Assembly: GCF_001653715.1 (NCBI RefSeq)
Contig: NZ_LWHQ01000015.1
Span: 76,689-140,688, forward strand
Source of the DNA: Methylobacterium platani
GTDB taxonomy: Bacteria; Pseudomonadota; Alphaproteobacteria; Rhizobiales; Beijerinckiaceae
Length of the DNA stretch: 64,000 nt
Direction of reading: 5' to 3'
The position numbers were made by a program, and so were the translations under genes. Below the pieces are notes generated by a model. That model was not told the origin of the DNA. It worked only from the letters and a program-made list of their open reading frames with translations, and searched no databases. Shown one piece after another: positions 10,214 through 18,858 of this stretch (position 1 is the stretch's first letter; each line of letters begins with the position of its first letter).

Positions 10214-10237
10214 GATCGCCCGGGCATCCGTCTCTAC

Positions 10238-10290
10238 CTTGGGCGTCGCCCGCTCCGTGTGTATTTATTTATATATTAAATCGCGATCCC
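10238..10290 (-). promoter_or_regulatory. AT-rich probable hicAB promoter
   Basis: Around 10261-10281 there is a run made only of A and T apart from its edges (TATTTATTTATATATTAAAT on the plus strand), which stands out sharply from the GC-rich surroundings and sits immediately upstream of hicA. It is a plausible promoter and HicB-binding region. No exact operator is assigned. Confidence 0.4.
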
Positions 10291-10347
10291 TGAAAGCCGC
10301 CCCCGCGACGCGACGGTCGCGGCGCCACAGGAGAGCCGGCGCTCCGC

Positions 10348-12474
10348 TCACGGCTTCCCGGGCTCGAAGGGCAGCTCCCGGCTTGGCGATACGCCGGCCT
10401 CCCGCCCGCCGATCCCCGCCCGCTTCAACGTCCCGGCCAGGAGCTCGACCTGGGCGGCGATGCGCCCGAAGGCCGCCGAGTCCGCGGCCTCGGGCTTCGG
10501 CGGCAGCCGGTCGCCGGCGGCGGTCGCGGCGAGCGCGTGCCCGAGCCAGTCCCGCCACGCCTGCCAGGTCGCGGCGTCGGCGCCCGCCGGCTCCGGCTCG
10601 TGGCGCAGGATCGCGAGGCGGCCGGCCATGCGGCGGAGCGTGGCGTCGGCGACCATCGCCGCCTCGATGCGGGAGCGGCCGCGGCGCATCGGCTCCTGCA
10701 GGGCGCGGGAGAGCGCGGCCTCCAGGTTGTTGCTCGCGAGCCCCGCCGCCCGGGCGGCGGCCTCGGCGGCGGCGGCCGGGCCTTCGCCCAGGCGCTCCGC
10801 CACCACGGCGTCGGCGTAGCGGGCATGGGTCTGGAGGGCGGTGCGGAGCGCGTCGCGCACGCGGCCGGGCTCCCAGAGCGGCCAGAGCAGCAGGCCGGCC
10901 AGCACCGCCACGGCCCCGCCGAGCACCGTGAACAGCGCCCGCATCCCGACGATCTCCCAGGACGAGTGCCCGGGCTCGACCAGCTCGACCAGCACCACGA
11001 CGAGGGGCGTGAGGCAGGCGATGAAGGTGCCGTAGCTCACGCCGCGGGCAGCGAAGCCGAGGACGCTGAGCGGCACCATCATGGCGGCGAGGATCGGCGG
11101 CGAGGTGGCGTAGAAGGCGAGCACCGCCCCGATCACCCCGCCCAGCACCGTGCCGCCGATGCGCTCCAGCGCCCGCTGCCAGGTGGCGGCGTAGAAGGGC
11201 TGCATCGTCAGCACCACCGTGATGGTGAGCCAGTGGGTGAAGGGGCCCGGCCACCAGAAGGTGACGGCGAGGGCCGGCAGCGCCACCACGGTCGCCCGCA
11301 CGGCGTGGCGCAGGTTGGCCGACGACCAGGTCAGGTTGGCGCGCAGCGGCTGCAGCACGGTCTCGCGCCAGGGCGGGGCCGGCGCGCCGGCGAGCCCGCC
11401 GCCGCCGGCCAGGTCCTCCGGCCCCGACAGCTTCGCGCCGATGCGCACCCGGTCGACGATCCGCTCGGCCATCCGGCGGAAGGCCGGGTCGGCGTCGGCG
11501 GCGGGCCGCGCCCGGGCGAGCGCCCGCTCGATGCGCCCGAGGTCGACCGGGCGGTCGCGGCGGATCGCCCGGGCGAGGACCTTGAGCATCGGCGGCAGCA
11601 GGCGCAGGAGCCTGGCGGCTTCCGCCCGCTGCGCCGGCGTGGCGCGCTCGAGGTAGTCCGACAGGGCGATCATCACCCCGAACATCTGCTCGGCGGCTTC
11701 CAGCCGGATCAGCGCCCGGGCGTTGCGCTCCGAGAGCCGCGCCCGGCTGCGGGCGAGGTCGAGCACCAGCGTGCGGGCGGCCTCGATCGCGTCGCGCACC
11801 GCCCGGCGATGGCCCCGCGCGTGGGCCTCCCACACCGCGAGGTCGGTGCCCTGCGGATCGGCCGAGAGCCGGCGCAGGTCGCGGGCGAGGCGCGACAGCC
11901 CGCGCCAGGCGCCCCCGATCGCCGCGTGCGCCGGCCGGTAGGGGTGGAGGCGCCACACCACCAGGGCCAGGAAGGCGGCCCAGAGCCCGCCGGCCCAGAA
12001 CATCGCGGCGACGAGCGCGCCCTGCTCGACGCTCAAGGCGCGGTCGAGGGCGAGGCAGAGCACCACCACCAGCACGTTGCCGACGGTCTGGGCCGGCACG
12101 CCCCAGATCCGCGCGAAGGTGCAGCAGAAGATGACCGCGAGCGCCACCGGCAGCACCAGGGCTGCGCCGTAGCCCTCCATCACCCCGAAGGCGCCCCAGA
12201 CCACGCCGCCGAGCCCCGCGAAGGCGAGGAGTGCGCGCAGCCGCGGCCGGATCGGCCCGCCGATGTCGCAGAAGCAGGTCAGGTTGGCGGCGAGCGCCAT
12301 GGTGAGGAGCGGCGGCCAGTGCAGCCACCACTCGATCAGGATGATGCTCGCGAAGGCGAGCGCCGCCCGCAGGCCCTCGGCGATGCTGATGCCGGTGAGG
12401 TCCGGCGCCAGCGGCAGCCGGGCGAGATCGGGGCCCGGCTCGCGCAGGGTCCCGCGGCGGATCGAGGGCTTCAT
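10348..12474 (-). CDS. FUSC family membrane protein (aromatic acid exporter type)
   Basis: A 708-residue FUSC/AaeB-type inner-membrane protein. Two hydrophobic blocks of about five to six helices each (residues about 30-170 and 360-490) are each followed by a long soluble helical region, the duplicated layout of this family. AaeB-like members export aromatic carboxylic acids. The substrate here is inferred only from the family. The start MKPSIRRGTL is used because the upstream frame is not conserved-looking. Confidence 0.82.
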   Translation of the reverse strand: MKPSIRRGTLREPGPDLARLPLAPDLTGISIAEGLRAALAFASIILIEWWLHWPPLLTMALAANLTCFCDIGGPIRPRLRALLAFAGLGGVVWGAFGVMEGYGAALVLPVALAVIFCCTFARIWGVPAQTVGNVLVVVLCLALDRALSVEQGALVAAMFWAGGLWAAFLALVVWRLHPYRPAHAAIGGAWRGLSRLARDLRRLSADPQGTDLAVWEAHARGHRRAVRDAIEAARTLVLDLARSRARLSERNARALIRLEAAEQMFGVMIALSDYLERATPAQRAEAARLLRLLPPMLKVLARAIRRDRPVDLGRIERALARARPAADADPAFRRMAERIVDRVRIGAKLSGPEDLAGGGGLAGAPAPPWRETVLQPLRANLTWSSANLRHAVRATVVALPALAVTFWWPGPFTHWLTITVVLTMQPFYAATWQRALERIGGTVLGGVIGAVLAFYATSPPILAAMMVPLSVLGFAARGVSYGTFIACLTPLVVVLVELVEPGHSSWEIVGMRALFTVLGGAVAVLAGLLLWPLWEPGRVRDALRTALQTHARYADAVVAERLGEGPAAAAEAAARAAGLASNNLEAALSRALQEPMRRGRSRIEAAMVADATLRRMAGRLAILRHEPEPAGADAATWQAWRDWLGHALAATAAGDRLPPKPEAADSAAFGRIAAQVELLAGTLKRAGIGGREAGVSPSRELPFEPGKP

Positions 12475-12582
12475 CGGGCGGGAGGGGTCACGGGGCGCTC
12501 GGATCCTTCGCGGGCACCGCGAGTGTCGCAAGCCGCGGGCCCTGAAGGCCGTTATAGGACGCAGGGCCGCCCCGTGTACCGC

Positions 12583-13335
12583 TCAGGCCGGCGGGCGTGC
12601 CGGATAGACCGGCCGGCCCTCGACCGGCATCGCCGCGCGGCGGCAGAGATAGACCTCCTCCTCCGGATGCGCCTCGATCCGGAAGCCCGAGGCCCGCAGC
12701 ATCGCCTCGGTGCAGGCGCGGTTGGGCGCCCACCAGTTGGTCGGGTCGCCCGCGTAGTGGCGCTCGATGAAGTGCAGCTTCGGGTAGCCCGGATCGTCGA
12801 AATGGGCGGTCTCGAAGAAATCGTAGTCGGGGGCGACCGGTGCCACGGTGCGCGCGCCGCGCTGCAGCGACTGGAAGACCACCAGGTCGCCGGCGACGTG
12901 GGCGTGGATCAGGTCGAGGGCCAGCAGCGGGTGGCGCAGGTGGTAGAGCACCCCCATGAACAGCACCACGTCGAAGCGCTCGCCGAGGGCCCCGACATCG
13001 TAGACCGAGAGGGTGCGGAACTCGATCTCGGCGCCCAGCGCCCCGGCGACGAAGCGGGCCTGATCGAGGTAGCGCTCGTCCTCGTCGATCCCGAGCACCC
13101 GGGCGGCGCCGCGCCGCTTCATCTCGACGGCGTAGAAGCCGGCATTGCAGCCGATGTCGAGCACGGTCCGGCCGGTGAGGTCGGCCGGCACGGCGTCCGC
13201 GAAGGCGCGCCACTTCACCGTCGGGTAGTCGCCGAGGAAGTGGCCGGGGGCGGTGAAGAGCCCGGGCGCGACCTCGATGTTGTGGAACCAGGGGCCCAGG
13301 GCCTCGATCCGGCGGCGCAGGGTCTCGTCGGTCAT
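12583..13335 (-). CDS. SAM-dependent methyltransferase, CmoB-like
   Basis: A 250-residue class I methyltransferase. Motif I is VLDIGCNAGFYAVEM, the acidic motif II is LGIDEDERYLDQA, and a CmoB-like segment VVLFMGVLYHLRHPLLALD follows. The ending PNRACTEAMLRASGFRIE is typical of small-molecule or sugar methyltransferases. The substrate is unknown. The start overlaps the stop of the upstream phosphatase gene by 4 bases. The beta-xylosidase-like and PIG-L genes at 18859-20681 belong to families I associate with this one. Confidence 0.8.
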   Translation of the reverse strand: MTDETLRRRIEALGPWFHNIEVAPGLFTAPGHFLGDYPTVKWRAFADAVPADLTGRTVLDIGCNAGFYAVEMKRRGAARVLGIDEDERYLDQARFVAGALGAEIEFRTLSVYDVGALGERFDVVLFMGVLYHLRHPLLALDLIHAHVAGDLVVFQSLQRGARTVAPVAPDYDFFETAHFDDPGYPKLHFIERHYAGDPTNWWAPNRACTEAMLRASGFRIEAHPEEEVYLCRRAAMPVEGRPVYPARPPA

Positions 13336-13943
13336 GCGTGGGTCCCCAGGAACGCCCGCTCGTTCAGGCTCTCGACCTTGGCGCCCCACGCCCCGATCAC
13401 CAGCACGCTCACCGAGGCCGGGCCGATCTCGAAGCGCTGCAGGCCGTCCGCCCCGAGCCCGAGGGCGTGGGCGATCGCGAGCTTGATGACGTCGGCGTGG
13501 CTGACGAGGGCGAGGCGGGCCTCGCCGTGGCGATCCCGCAGTTCCTCGAGGCCGCGCAGGAGGCGGACTTGCGCCTCGAGCGCCGTCTCGCCCCCCGGCG
13601 GCCGGGTGACGTGGCGGGCCCGGTTCCAGCCGCTCCAGTCCGGGTCGCCGTGCAGCGCGTCGAAGTCCCGGCCGGACCAGGCCCCGACATCGATCTCGTC
13701 CAGGGCCGCCAGGGTGGCGAGCGGCAGCCCCGCCCGGACCGCGACCGGCGCGGCGGTCTCCTGCGCCCGCTCCAGCGGCGAGGCGTAGACCGCCGCCAGC
13801 CCCTCGCCGGCGAGGCGCGCCGCCAGCGCCTCGGCCTGCGCCCGGCCCTCGCACCCGAGGCGCACCCCGGGCATCCGCCCGCACAGGACGCGGCCGAGCC
13901 GGTCATGCGCGGCGTGCCGCACCAGGTAGAAGGTCGTGGTCAT
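13332..13943 (-). CDS. Histidine phosphatase family protein
   Basis: A 203-residue phosphoglycerate-mutase-like phosphatase. The N-terminal catalytic histidine is in FYLVRHAAHDRLG (RHA instead of RHG), the second is in LALVSHADVIKLAIAH, and YASPLERAQETA is the conserved middle motif. The start MTTTFYLVRH places the active site at the usual distance from the N-terminus. Coupled by a 4-base overlap to the downstream methyltransferase. The substrate is unknown. Confidence 0.85.
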   Translation of the reverse strand: MTTTFYLVRHAAHDRLGRVLCGRMPGVRLGCEGRAQAEALAARLAGEGLAAVYASPLERAQETAAPVAVRAGLPLATLAALDEIDVGAWSGRDFDALHGDPDWSGWNRARHVTRPPGGETALEAQVRLLRGLEELRDRHGEARLALVSHADVIKLAIAHALGLGADGLQRFEIGPASVSVLVIGAWGAKVESLNERAFLGTHA

Positions 13944-14195
13944 GCTCCTCCCTCCTGCCTCTGCCGGAGCCAGATAGGCCCGGGGGGCGGGGGCGGCCAT
14001 GGGTCGGAAAGATACTGGGGGATAGTTTTTTCGAGCGCACTGCCGGAGGGTTGCGGCGGGCACGGCCCGATCGTGCCTCGCCCCTCCCCCTCCCCTCGCC
14101 CCTCCCCTGGCCCCTGGGGCAGGCCGCGCTATCTCGCCGACCATGCCGAAGCCCGGCTGCTCAGACCGTGCGGCATCGTCCGGAGGATTCCCGCC

Positions 14196-14579
14196 ATGCG
14201 CCCGACCCTGCTCCTCGCCGCCGCCCTGGCCTTCGCCTGCGGGGAGGCCGCCGCGCAGGGCATCCGCAACGCGCCCCCGCCGCGGGCGCTCGAGACGGCG
14301 GCCTACATCTTCGCGGCGGCCAATGTCTGCGGCTACCGCATCGGCACGGCGCCGTTCGAGGCGCTGCTGGCGCGCTACCAAGTCACGATCGAGGACGTGC
14401 GCCCGCCCCGCGGCCCGTTCGGCGCCAAGGTCCAGACGATCTTCGCCCTGATGTCGAACCAGATGATGCAGAACCGCGACGCCGCCTGCCAGGCGGTGGC
14501 CGGCGAGTACGGGCCGGAGGGCAGGATCGTCCCGGGCATCCTGCTGCCGGCCGATGCAGCCCCGCCTCCCAAGCCATAG
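14196..14579 (+). CDS. Small exported protein, unknown function
   Basis: A 127-residue protein with a clear signal peptide (MRPTLLLAAALAFACGEAAA, cleavage after AAA). The mature part has two cysteines (ANVCGYRIG and NRDAACQAV), probably a disulfide, and no motif I recognise. GGAGG lies before the ATG. It lies 10 bases upstream of the deacetylase gene on the same strand, so the two are probably co-transcribed. Confidence 0.7.
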   Translation: MRPTLLLAAALAFACGEAAAQGIRNAPPPRALETAAYIFAAANVCGYRIGTAPFEALLARYQVTIEDVRPPRGPFGAKVQTIFALMSNQMMQNRDAACQAVAGEYGPEGRIVPGILLPADAAPPPKP

Positions 14580-14589
14580 GAAGACGACG

Positions 14590-15489
14590 ATGAGCGACGA
14601 GGCCCGCCCGCACGGGCGCTACGCCTACAGCCCCCTGCCGCGCCGGCCCGCCTACGACTGGCCGGGAGCCAGGCGGCTCGCGGTCTACGTCGCGCTCAAC
14701 GTCGAGTGCTTCGCCTTCGGCGGCGGACTCGGGGCCGAGCTGGCGCCGGGCGGGCCGCAGCCCGACGTGCTCAACTACGCCTGGCGCGACTGGGGCAACC
14801 GCGTCGGGGTCTTCCGCCTCGCGGAAACGTTCGACGAGCTCGCCCTGCCGGCCTCGGTGCTCGTCAACAGCCGCATCTACGCCGAATGCCCGGGCCTGAT
14901 GGACGCCTTCCGCTCCCGCGGCGACGAGGTGGTGGGCCACGGCCGCAGCAATGCCGAGCGCCAGGGCACCCTGCCGGAAGCCGAGGAGCGGGCGCTGATC
15001 GCCGAGGCGACCGCGGTTCTCGCCCGCGAGGAGGGCCGGGCGCCGGCGGGCTGGCTCGGCCCGTGGATCTCGCAGAGCCGCGCGACCCCCGACCTGCTGG
15101 CGGAGGCCGGCTACCGCTACCTCCTCGACTGGTGCCACGACGACCAGCCGACCTGGTTCTCGACCCGCGGCGGCGGGCGCATCCTCTCGGTGCCCTACCC
15201 GCAGGAACTGAACGACATCCCGTCGATCGTCGGGCGCAAGGATTCAGGCGGCCAGTTCGCCGAGATGATCGTCGACACCTTCGAGGAGATGCGAAGGACC
15301 GCCTCCGCCGCGCCGCTGGTGATGGGCATCGCGCTCCACCCCTACCTCGTCGGCCAGCCGCACCGGCTGCGTCCGCTGCGCCGGGCGCTGGCGCATATCG
15401 CGGCGCATCGGGACGAGGTCTGGATCACCCGGGCGGGGGATATCGCCGACCACGCGATCGGGCTGCCGGAGGGGATGGTGCCGGGGTGA
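14590..15489 (+). CDS. Polysaccharide deacetylase family protein, PuuE-like
   Basis: A 299-residue NodB-fold protein whose length and motifs (VYVALNVECFAFG, WRDWGNRVGVFRL, VGHGRSNAERQ, GWLGPWISQSRATPDLLAEAGY, VMGIALHPYLVGQPHR) fit the branch with PuuE-type allantoinases and related amidohydrolases rather than chitin deacetylases. Allantoin or another cyclic amide is a reasonable substrate guess. The convergent neighbour at 15609-16352 is a hydantoin-racemase-like protein, which fits ureide or hydantoin breakdown. Confidence 0.82.
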   Translation: MSDEARPHGRYAYSPLPRRPAYDWPGARRLAVYVALNVECFAFGGGLGAELAPGGPQPDVLNYAWRDWGNRVGVFRLAETFDELALPASVLVNSRIYAECPGLMDAFRSRGDEVVGHGRSNAERQGTLPEAEERALIAEATAVLAREEGRAPAGWLGPWISQSRATPDLLAEAGYRYLLDWCHDDQPTWFSTRGGGRILSVPYPQELNDIPSIVGRKDSGGQFAEMIVDTFEEMRRTASAAPLVMGIALHPYLVGQPHRLRPLRRALAHIAAHRDEVWITRAGDIADHAIGLPEGMVPG

Positions 15490-15542
15490 TGCCCCGTCCG
15501 CCCGCGTGAGCCGGCACAGCCCGACGCCACCGGACGAGGCGT

Positions 15543-15576
15543 GGGTTTCCCCTCTCTCCGCCCGCGGGGAGAGGGA
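15543..15576. repeat. REP-like palindrome, copy 1
   Basis: A short palindrome centred on CCGCCCGCGG with CCTCTC and GAGAGG arms, in the gap between two convergent genes. The same unit with its GGGTTTC edge recurs inverted at 35475-35507. It may also serve as a two-way terminator for the flanking genes. Confidence 0.6.
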
Positions 15577-15608
15577 ATGCGCGCGACCGTCTTGCGTGAT
15601 TGCGGAAC

Positions 15609-16352
15609 TCAGCTCCCGGCCCGCAGCAGCCCCGCGAGCTCGTCCGACAGACCCACGCTCTCGGTCGCGGGCAGGACCAGCCGCGCCCCGGCGAGCCCGG
15701 CCGCGGCGATCACCGCCCGCGCGCCCGCCTCGACCGAGCAGATCACCGGTACGCAGACCTGCGCCTGCACCCGCTCGGCGAGGCCCGCCAGCGCCGCGCC
15801 GCCGAGCACCACCACGTCGGCCCCGTCGATCGCCGCGCAATCGCGGCAGGCTCCGGCGAGGCGATCGAGGGCGGCGTCGGGATCGCGGGCGATCTCGCCG
15901 CCGGTGGGGGCGACGGTGCGGATGCCGGCGAGGCGCTCCGAGAGGCCGAGCATCGCCACGAACTCGGTCAGCATCGGCTTCCACAGCACGCCGCCGGTGA
16001 CGATGCCGATGCGCCGGCCGCGGGTGCAGGCGAGGTGCAGCGCCCCCTCCGCCATGCCGACGACCGGGACGGGAGACACTTCCTTGAGGGCGAGCAGGCC
16101 CGGATCGCCGAAGCAGGCGAGATAGACCGCGTCGCAGCCGGCGACGTTCGCGGCCAGGGCGTCGAGGGCGGCGTGGCCGGCGATGGCGGCGGCGGCGCGG
16201 CTCGCGATGTAGCGGGCGCCGAAACGGCCGGTCGCCGGCACGATCTCGGCGGGGATCAGCCGCCGGACATGCGCCGCCGCCTGCTCGGTGACGGACGCGG
16301 TGGTGTTGGGATTGATCAGCAGGATGCGCAAAGGACGGTTCTCCCGGCGCAT
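15609..16352 (-). CDS. Asp/Glu/hydantoin racemase family protein
   Basis: A 247-residue aspartate/glutamate racemase superfamily member. Family motifs are RILLINPNTTASVTEQ at the N-terminus, the first catalytic cysteine region (AVYLACFGDPGLLALKE), and a later VPVICSVEAGARAVI carrying the second cysteine. Hydantoin racemases and allantoin racemases share this pattern. I chose the ATG at 16352. A GTG at 16364 would add four residues. It follows the ferredoxin reductase gene closely on the same strand. Confidence 0.82.
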   Translation of the reverse strand: MRRENRPLRILLINPNTTASVTEQAAAHVRRLIPAEIVPATGRFGARYIASRAAAAIAGHAALDALAANVAGCDAVYLACFGDPGLLALKEVSPVPVVGMAEGALHLACTRGRRIGIVTGGVLWKPMLTEFVAMLGLSERLAGIRTVAPTGGEIARDPDAALDRLAGACRDCAAIDGADVVVLGGAALAGLAERVQAQVCVPVICSVEAGARAVIAAAGLAGARLVLPATESVGLSDELAGLLRAGS

Positions 16353-16368
16353 CCCGCGTATCACGCCG

Positions 16369-17145
16369 CTACTTCTCGACGAAGGCCTTCTCGATGACGT
16401 AGTGGCCGGCCTCGCCGTGGTTGCCCTCGACGTAGTCGGCGCCGGCGAGCAGGTCGCGGGTGTCGCGGATCATGTCGGGGCTGCCGCACAGCATGAAGCG
16501 GTCGGCCTCCCGCGTCATCATCGGCAGGCCGATATCCGAGAAGAGCTTGCCCGAGGTCATCAGGTCGGTGATGCGGCCGCGGTTGCGGAACGGCTCGCGG
16601 GTCACGGTCGGGTAGTAGACCAGCTGGTCGCGGACCATCTCGCCGATCAGCTCGTGGTTCGGCAGCGTCTCGGTGATCGTCTCGCCGTAGGCGAGCTCCT
16701 GGACGTGGCGGCAGCCGTGGACCAGGACCACCTTCTCGAAGCGCTCGTAGGTCTCCGGGTCCTTGATGATCGCCAGGAACGGCGCGAGGCCGGTGCCGGT
16801 GCCGAGCAGGTAGAGGTTGCGGCCGGGCATCAGGTTGTCGAGCACCAGGGTGCCGGTGGCCTTGCGGCTGACCACGATCGGGTCGCCGACCTTGAGATGC
16901 TGCAACTTCGAGGTGAGCGGGCCGTTGGCCACCTTGATGGAGAAGAACTCCAGCTCCTCCTCGTAATTGGCGCTGACCACGCTGTAGGCGCGCAGGAGGG
17001 GCTTGGCGCCCTCGCCCTTGAGGCCGATCATGGTGAACTCGCCGTTGCGGAAGCGGAACGACGGGTCGCGGGTGGTGCGGAAGCTGAAGAGCGAGTCGGT
17101 CCAGTGATGGACGGACAGGACGCGCTCCTCGTTGAAGTTGCTCAT
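16369..17145 (-). CDS. fpr: Ferredoxin--NADP+ reductase
   Basis: FAD flavoprotein that moves electrons between NADPH and ferredoxin or flavodoxin. The FAD motif is RAYSVVSAN, the NADP-binding motif is LLGTGTGLAPFLAI, and the C-terminal block is FMLCGSPDMI ending GHYVIEKAFVEK. The start MSNFNEERVLSVHHW gives 258 residues, the bacterial Fpr length. An ATG at 17205 would add 20 residues of low-complexity sequence. Confidence 0.92.
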   Translation of the reverse strand: MSNFNEERVLSVHHWTDSLFSFRTTRDPSFRFRNGEFTMIGLKGEGAKPLLRAYSVVSANYEEELEFFSIKVANGPLTSKLQHLKVGDPIVVSRKATGTLVLDNLMPGRNLYLLGTGTGLAPFLAIIKDPETYERFEKVVLVHGCRHVQELAYGETITETLPNHELIGEMVRDQLVYYPTVTREPFRNRGRITDLMTSGKLFSDIGLPMMTREADRFMLCGSPDMIRDTRDLLAGADYVEGNHGEAGHYVIEKAFVEK

Positions 17146-17330
17146 CGGGCCAGGAATCCTGAAGGCGTTCGACGGGTCGACGGTTCTCGGTTTGGGAGCG
17201 GTCATCTCGCAGGTGCGGCATCGCCGTCAAGGCATCGCCGCACAAGCGAGGTCTGCGTGGCCGTCACGCCGCAGGGAAAACCCGCTGTTCTTCGGAATGC
17301 TTCCAGGATTCAGGGTCAGCCTTCAGGGCC

Positions 17331-18737
17331 TTACGCCATCCCGGTCGCGTCCGCGACGAGGTGCAGGGTGGCGCGCAGGCCCGTCATCAGCCCGGCCTCG
17401 TCGACGCGGAAGCGCGGCGAGTGGTTGGGCGCGGCCCTGGCCGGGTCGGTGCCCGGCGCCGTGATGCCGACGAAGTAGAAGAAGCCGGGCGCCACTTTCG
17501 CGAAGTAGGGGAAGTCCTCGCTCGCCATGGCGGGATCGACGAGGCGGGCGTGCTCGCCGAACAGGCGCGTCAGCGTCGGGGCGCAGCGTGCGGTGAGCGC
17601 GGCGTCGTTGTGGAGCGGCGGGTAGCCGTTCTCGTCCCAGGTCACCTCGGCCTTGCCGTTCATGCCCGTGGCGATCGACTGGGCGATCTCGGTGACGCGA
17701 CGCTTGGCGGTGGCGCGCTGCGCCTCGCCGAAGGTCCGCAGCGTGCCCTCGAGCTCGGCGGTCTCCGGGATGATGTTGTTGCGCACCCCCCCCTTGAAGA
17801 TGCCGACGCTGAGCACCGCGGGGCTGCGCGCGACGTCGGTCTCGCGGCTGACCACGGTCTGCAGCGTCGTGACGATGGTCGAGCCGATCACGATCGGGTC
17901 GACGCCGTTCCACGGCATCGCGCCGTGGGTCTGGCGCCCGGTCACCTTGATCTGGAAGCGGTCCGCCCCCGCCATGGCGTTGCCGGGCCGGTAGCCGACG
18001 CTCCCCACCGGCAGCGCGCTCGAGACGTGGAGGCCGAACACCATGTCGGGAGTCGGGTCGCGCATCGCGCCCTCGTCCACCATCAGGCGGGCGCCGCAGA
18101 CGCCCTCCCCCACCGTGCCCTCCTCGGCAGGCTGGAACAGCAGCTTGATCGTGCCGGGCAGGCGGGCGCGCTGGGCCGAGAGCACCTGGGCCGCCGCCAT
18201 CAGGATCGCCACGTGGCAATCGTGGCCGCAGGCATGCATCACCCCGACCTCCTGGCCGCCCCAGGCGGCCCGGGCCTTCGAGGCGAAGGGCAGGTCGACC
18301 TCCTCGCGCACCGGCAGCGCGTCCATGTCGGCCCTGAGCGCCACGACCGGCCCCGGCCCGCCCCCGCCCTTCAGCACGGCGACGAGTCCGGTGCGGCCGA
18401 CGCCTTCCTTCACCTCGTAGCCGAGGCCGCGCAGGTGCCGGGCGACCAGGGCGGCGGTGCGGTGCTCGCGGTTGCCGAGTTCCGGGTTGGCGTGGATGTC
18501 GCGCCGCCAGGCGATCATCGCCGCCTCGACCTCGCGGGCCGCGGCGTCGAGGTCGGCGTGGACCGGCCGGGCGGGCGCCGCGCTCCCGGCCTGCGCCGCG
18601 GCCGGCCGCGGCAGGAAGGCCAGGGCCGCGCAGGTGCAGGCGCCCATGAGCAGGGATCGCCGCCCCGGCGCGACGCCGTCCCCGGCGATGCCCTCCGCCC
18701 GAAATCCCCTCGCGGCGCGCAGGCCGATGCGAAGCAT
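17331..18737 (-). CDS. M20 family amidohydrolase, exported
   Basis: A 468-residue M20/peptidase-like amidohydrolase related to N-acyl amino acid and IAA-conjugate hydrolases. Metal-binding motifs are ALRADMDALPV, HACGHDCHVAIL, and the PAEEG catalytic glutamate. The dimerisation domain and a late VDPAMASEDFPYF metal motif are present. A Tat-like leader (PGRRSLLMGACTCAAL, then PRPAAAQA) predicts export to the periplasm. The natural substrate cannot be assigned. Confidence 0.87.
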   Translation of the reverse strand: MLRIGLRAARGFRAEGIAGDGVAPGRRSLLMGACTCAALAFLPRPAAAQAGSAAPARPVHADLDAAAREVEAAMIAWRRDIHANPELGNREHRTAALVARHLRGLGYEVKEGVGRTGLVAVLKGGGGPGPVVALRADMDALPVREEVDLPFASKARAAWGGQEVGVMHACGHDCHVAILMAAAQVLSAQRARLPGTIKLLFQPAEEGTVGEGVCGARLMVDEGAMRDPTPDMVFGLHVSSALPVGSVGYRPGNAMAGADRFQIKVTGRQTHGAMPWNGVDPIVIGSTIVTTLQTVVSRETDVARSPAVLSVGIFKGGVRNNIIPETAELEGTLRTFGEAQRATAKRRVTEIAQSIATGMNGKAEVTWDENGYPPLHNDAALTARCAPTLTRLFGEHARLVDPAMASEDFPYFAKVAPGFFYFVGITAPGTDPARAAPNHSPRFRVDEAGLMTGLRATLHLVADATGMA

Positions 18738-18858
18738 GACGGTTCTCCCTGGTCCCGGCGCGCGCGTGGCGACGCCGTCGGTCTTGCGCGACGATAGCCC
18801 CGCGGCGGGGAGTGGGCCAGCCGCGGCGGACGGCTTGCGCCGCACCCGCCCGGCGGCC

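Noticed and set aside
10537..13788. A 1083-codon frame opposite the FUSC and methyltransferase genes
   Set aside because: Same shadow pattern; no recognisable domain and crosses several genes with clear motifs on the other strand.
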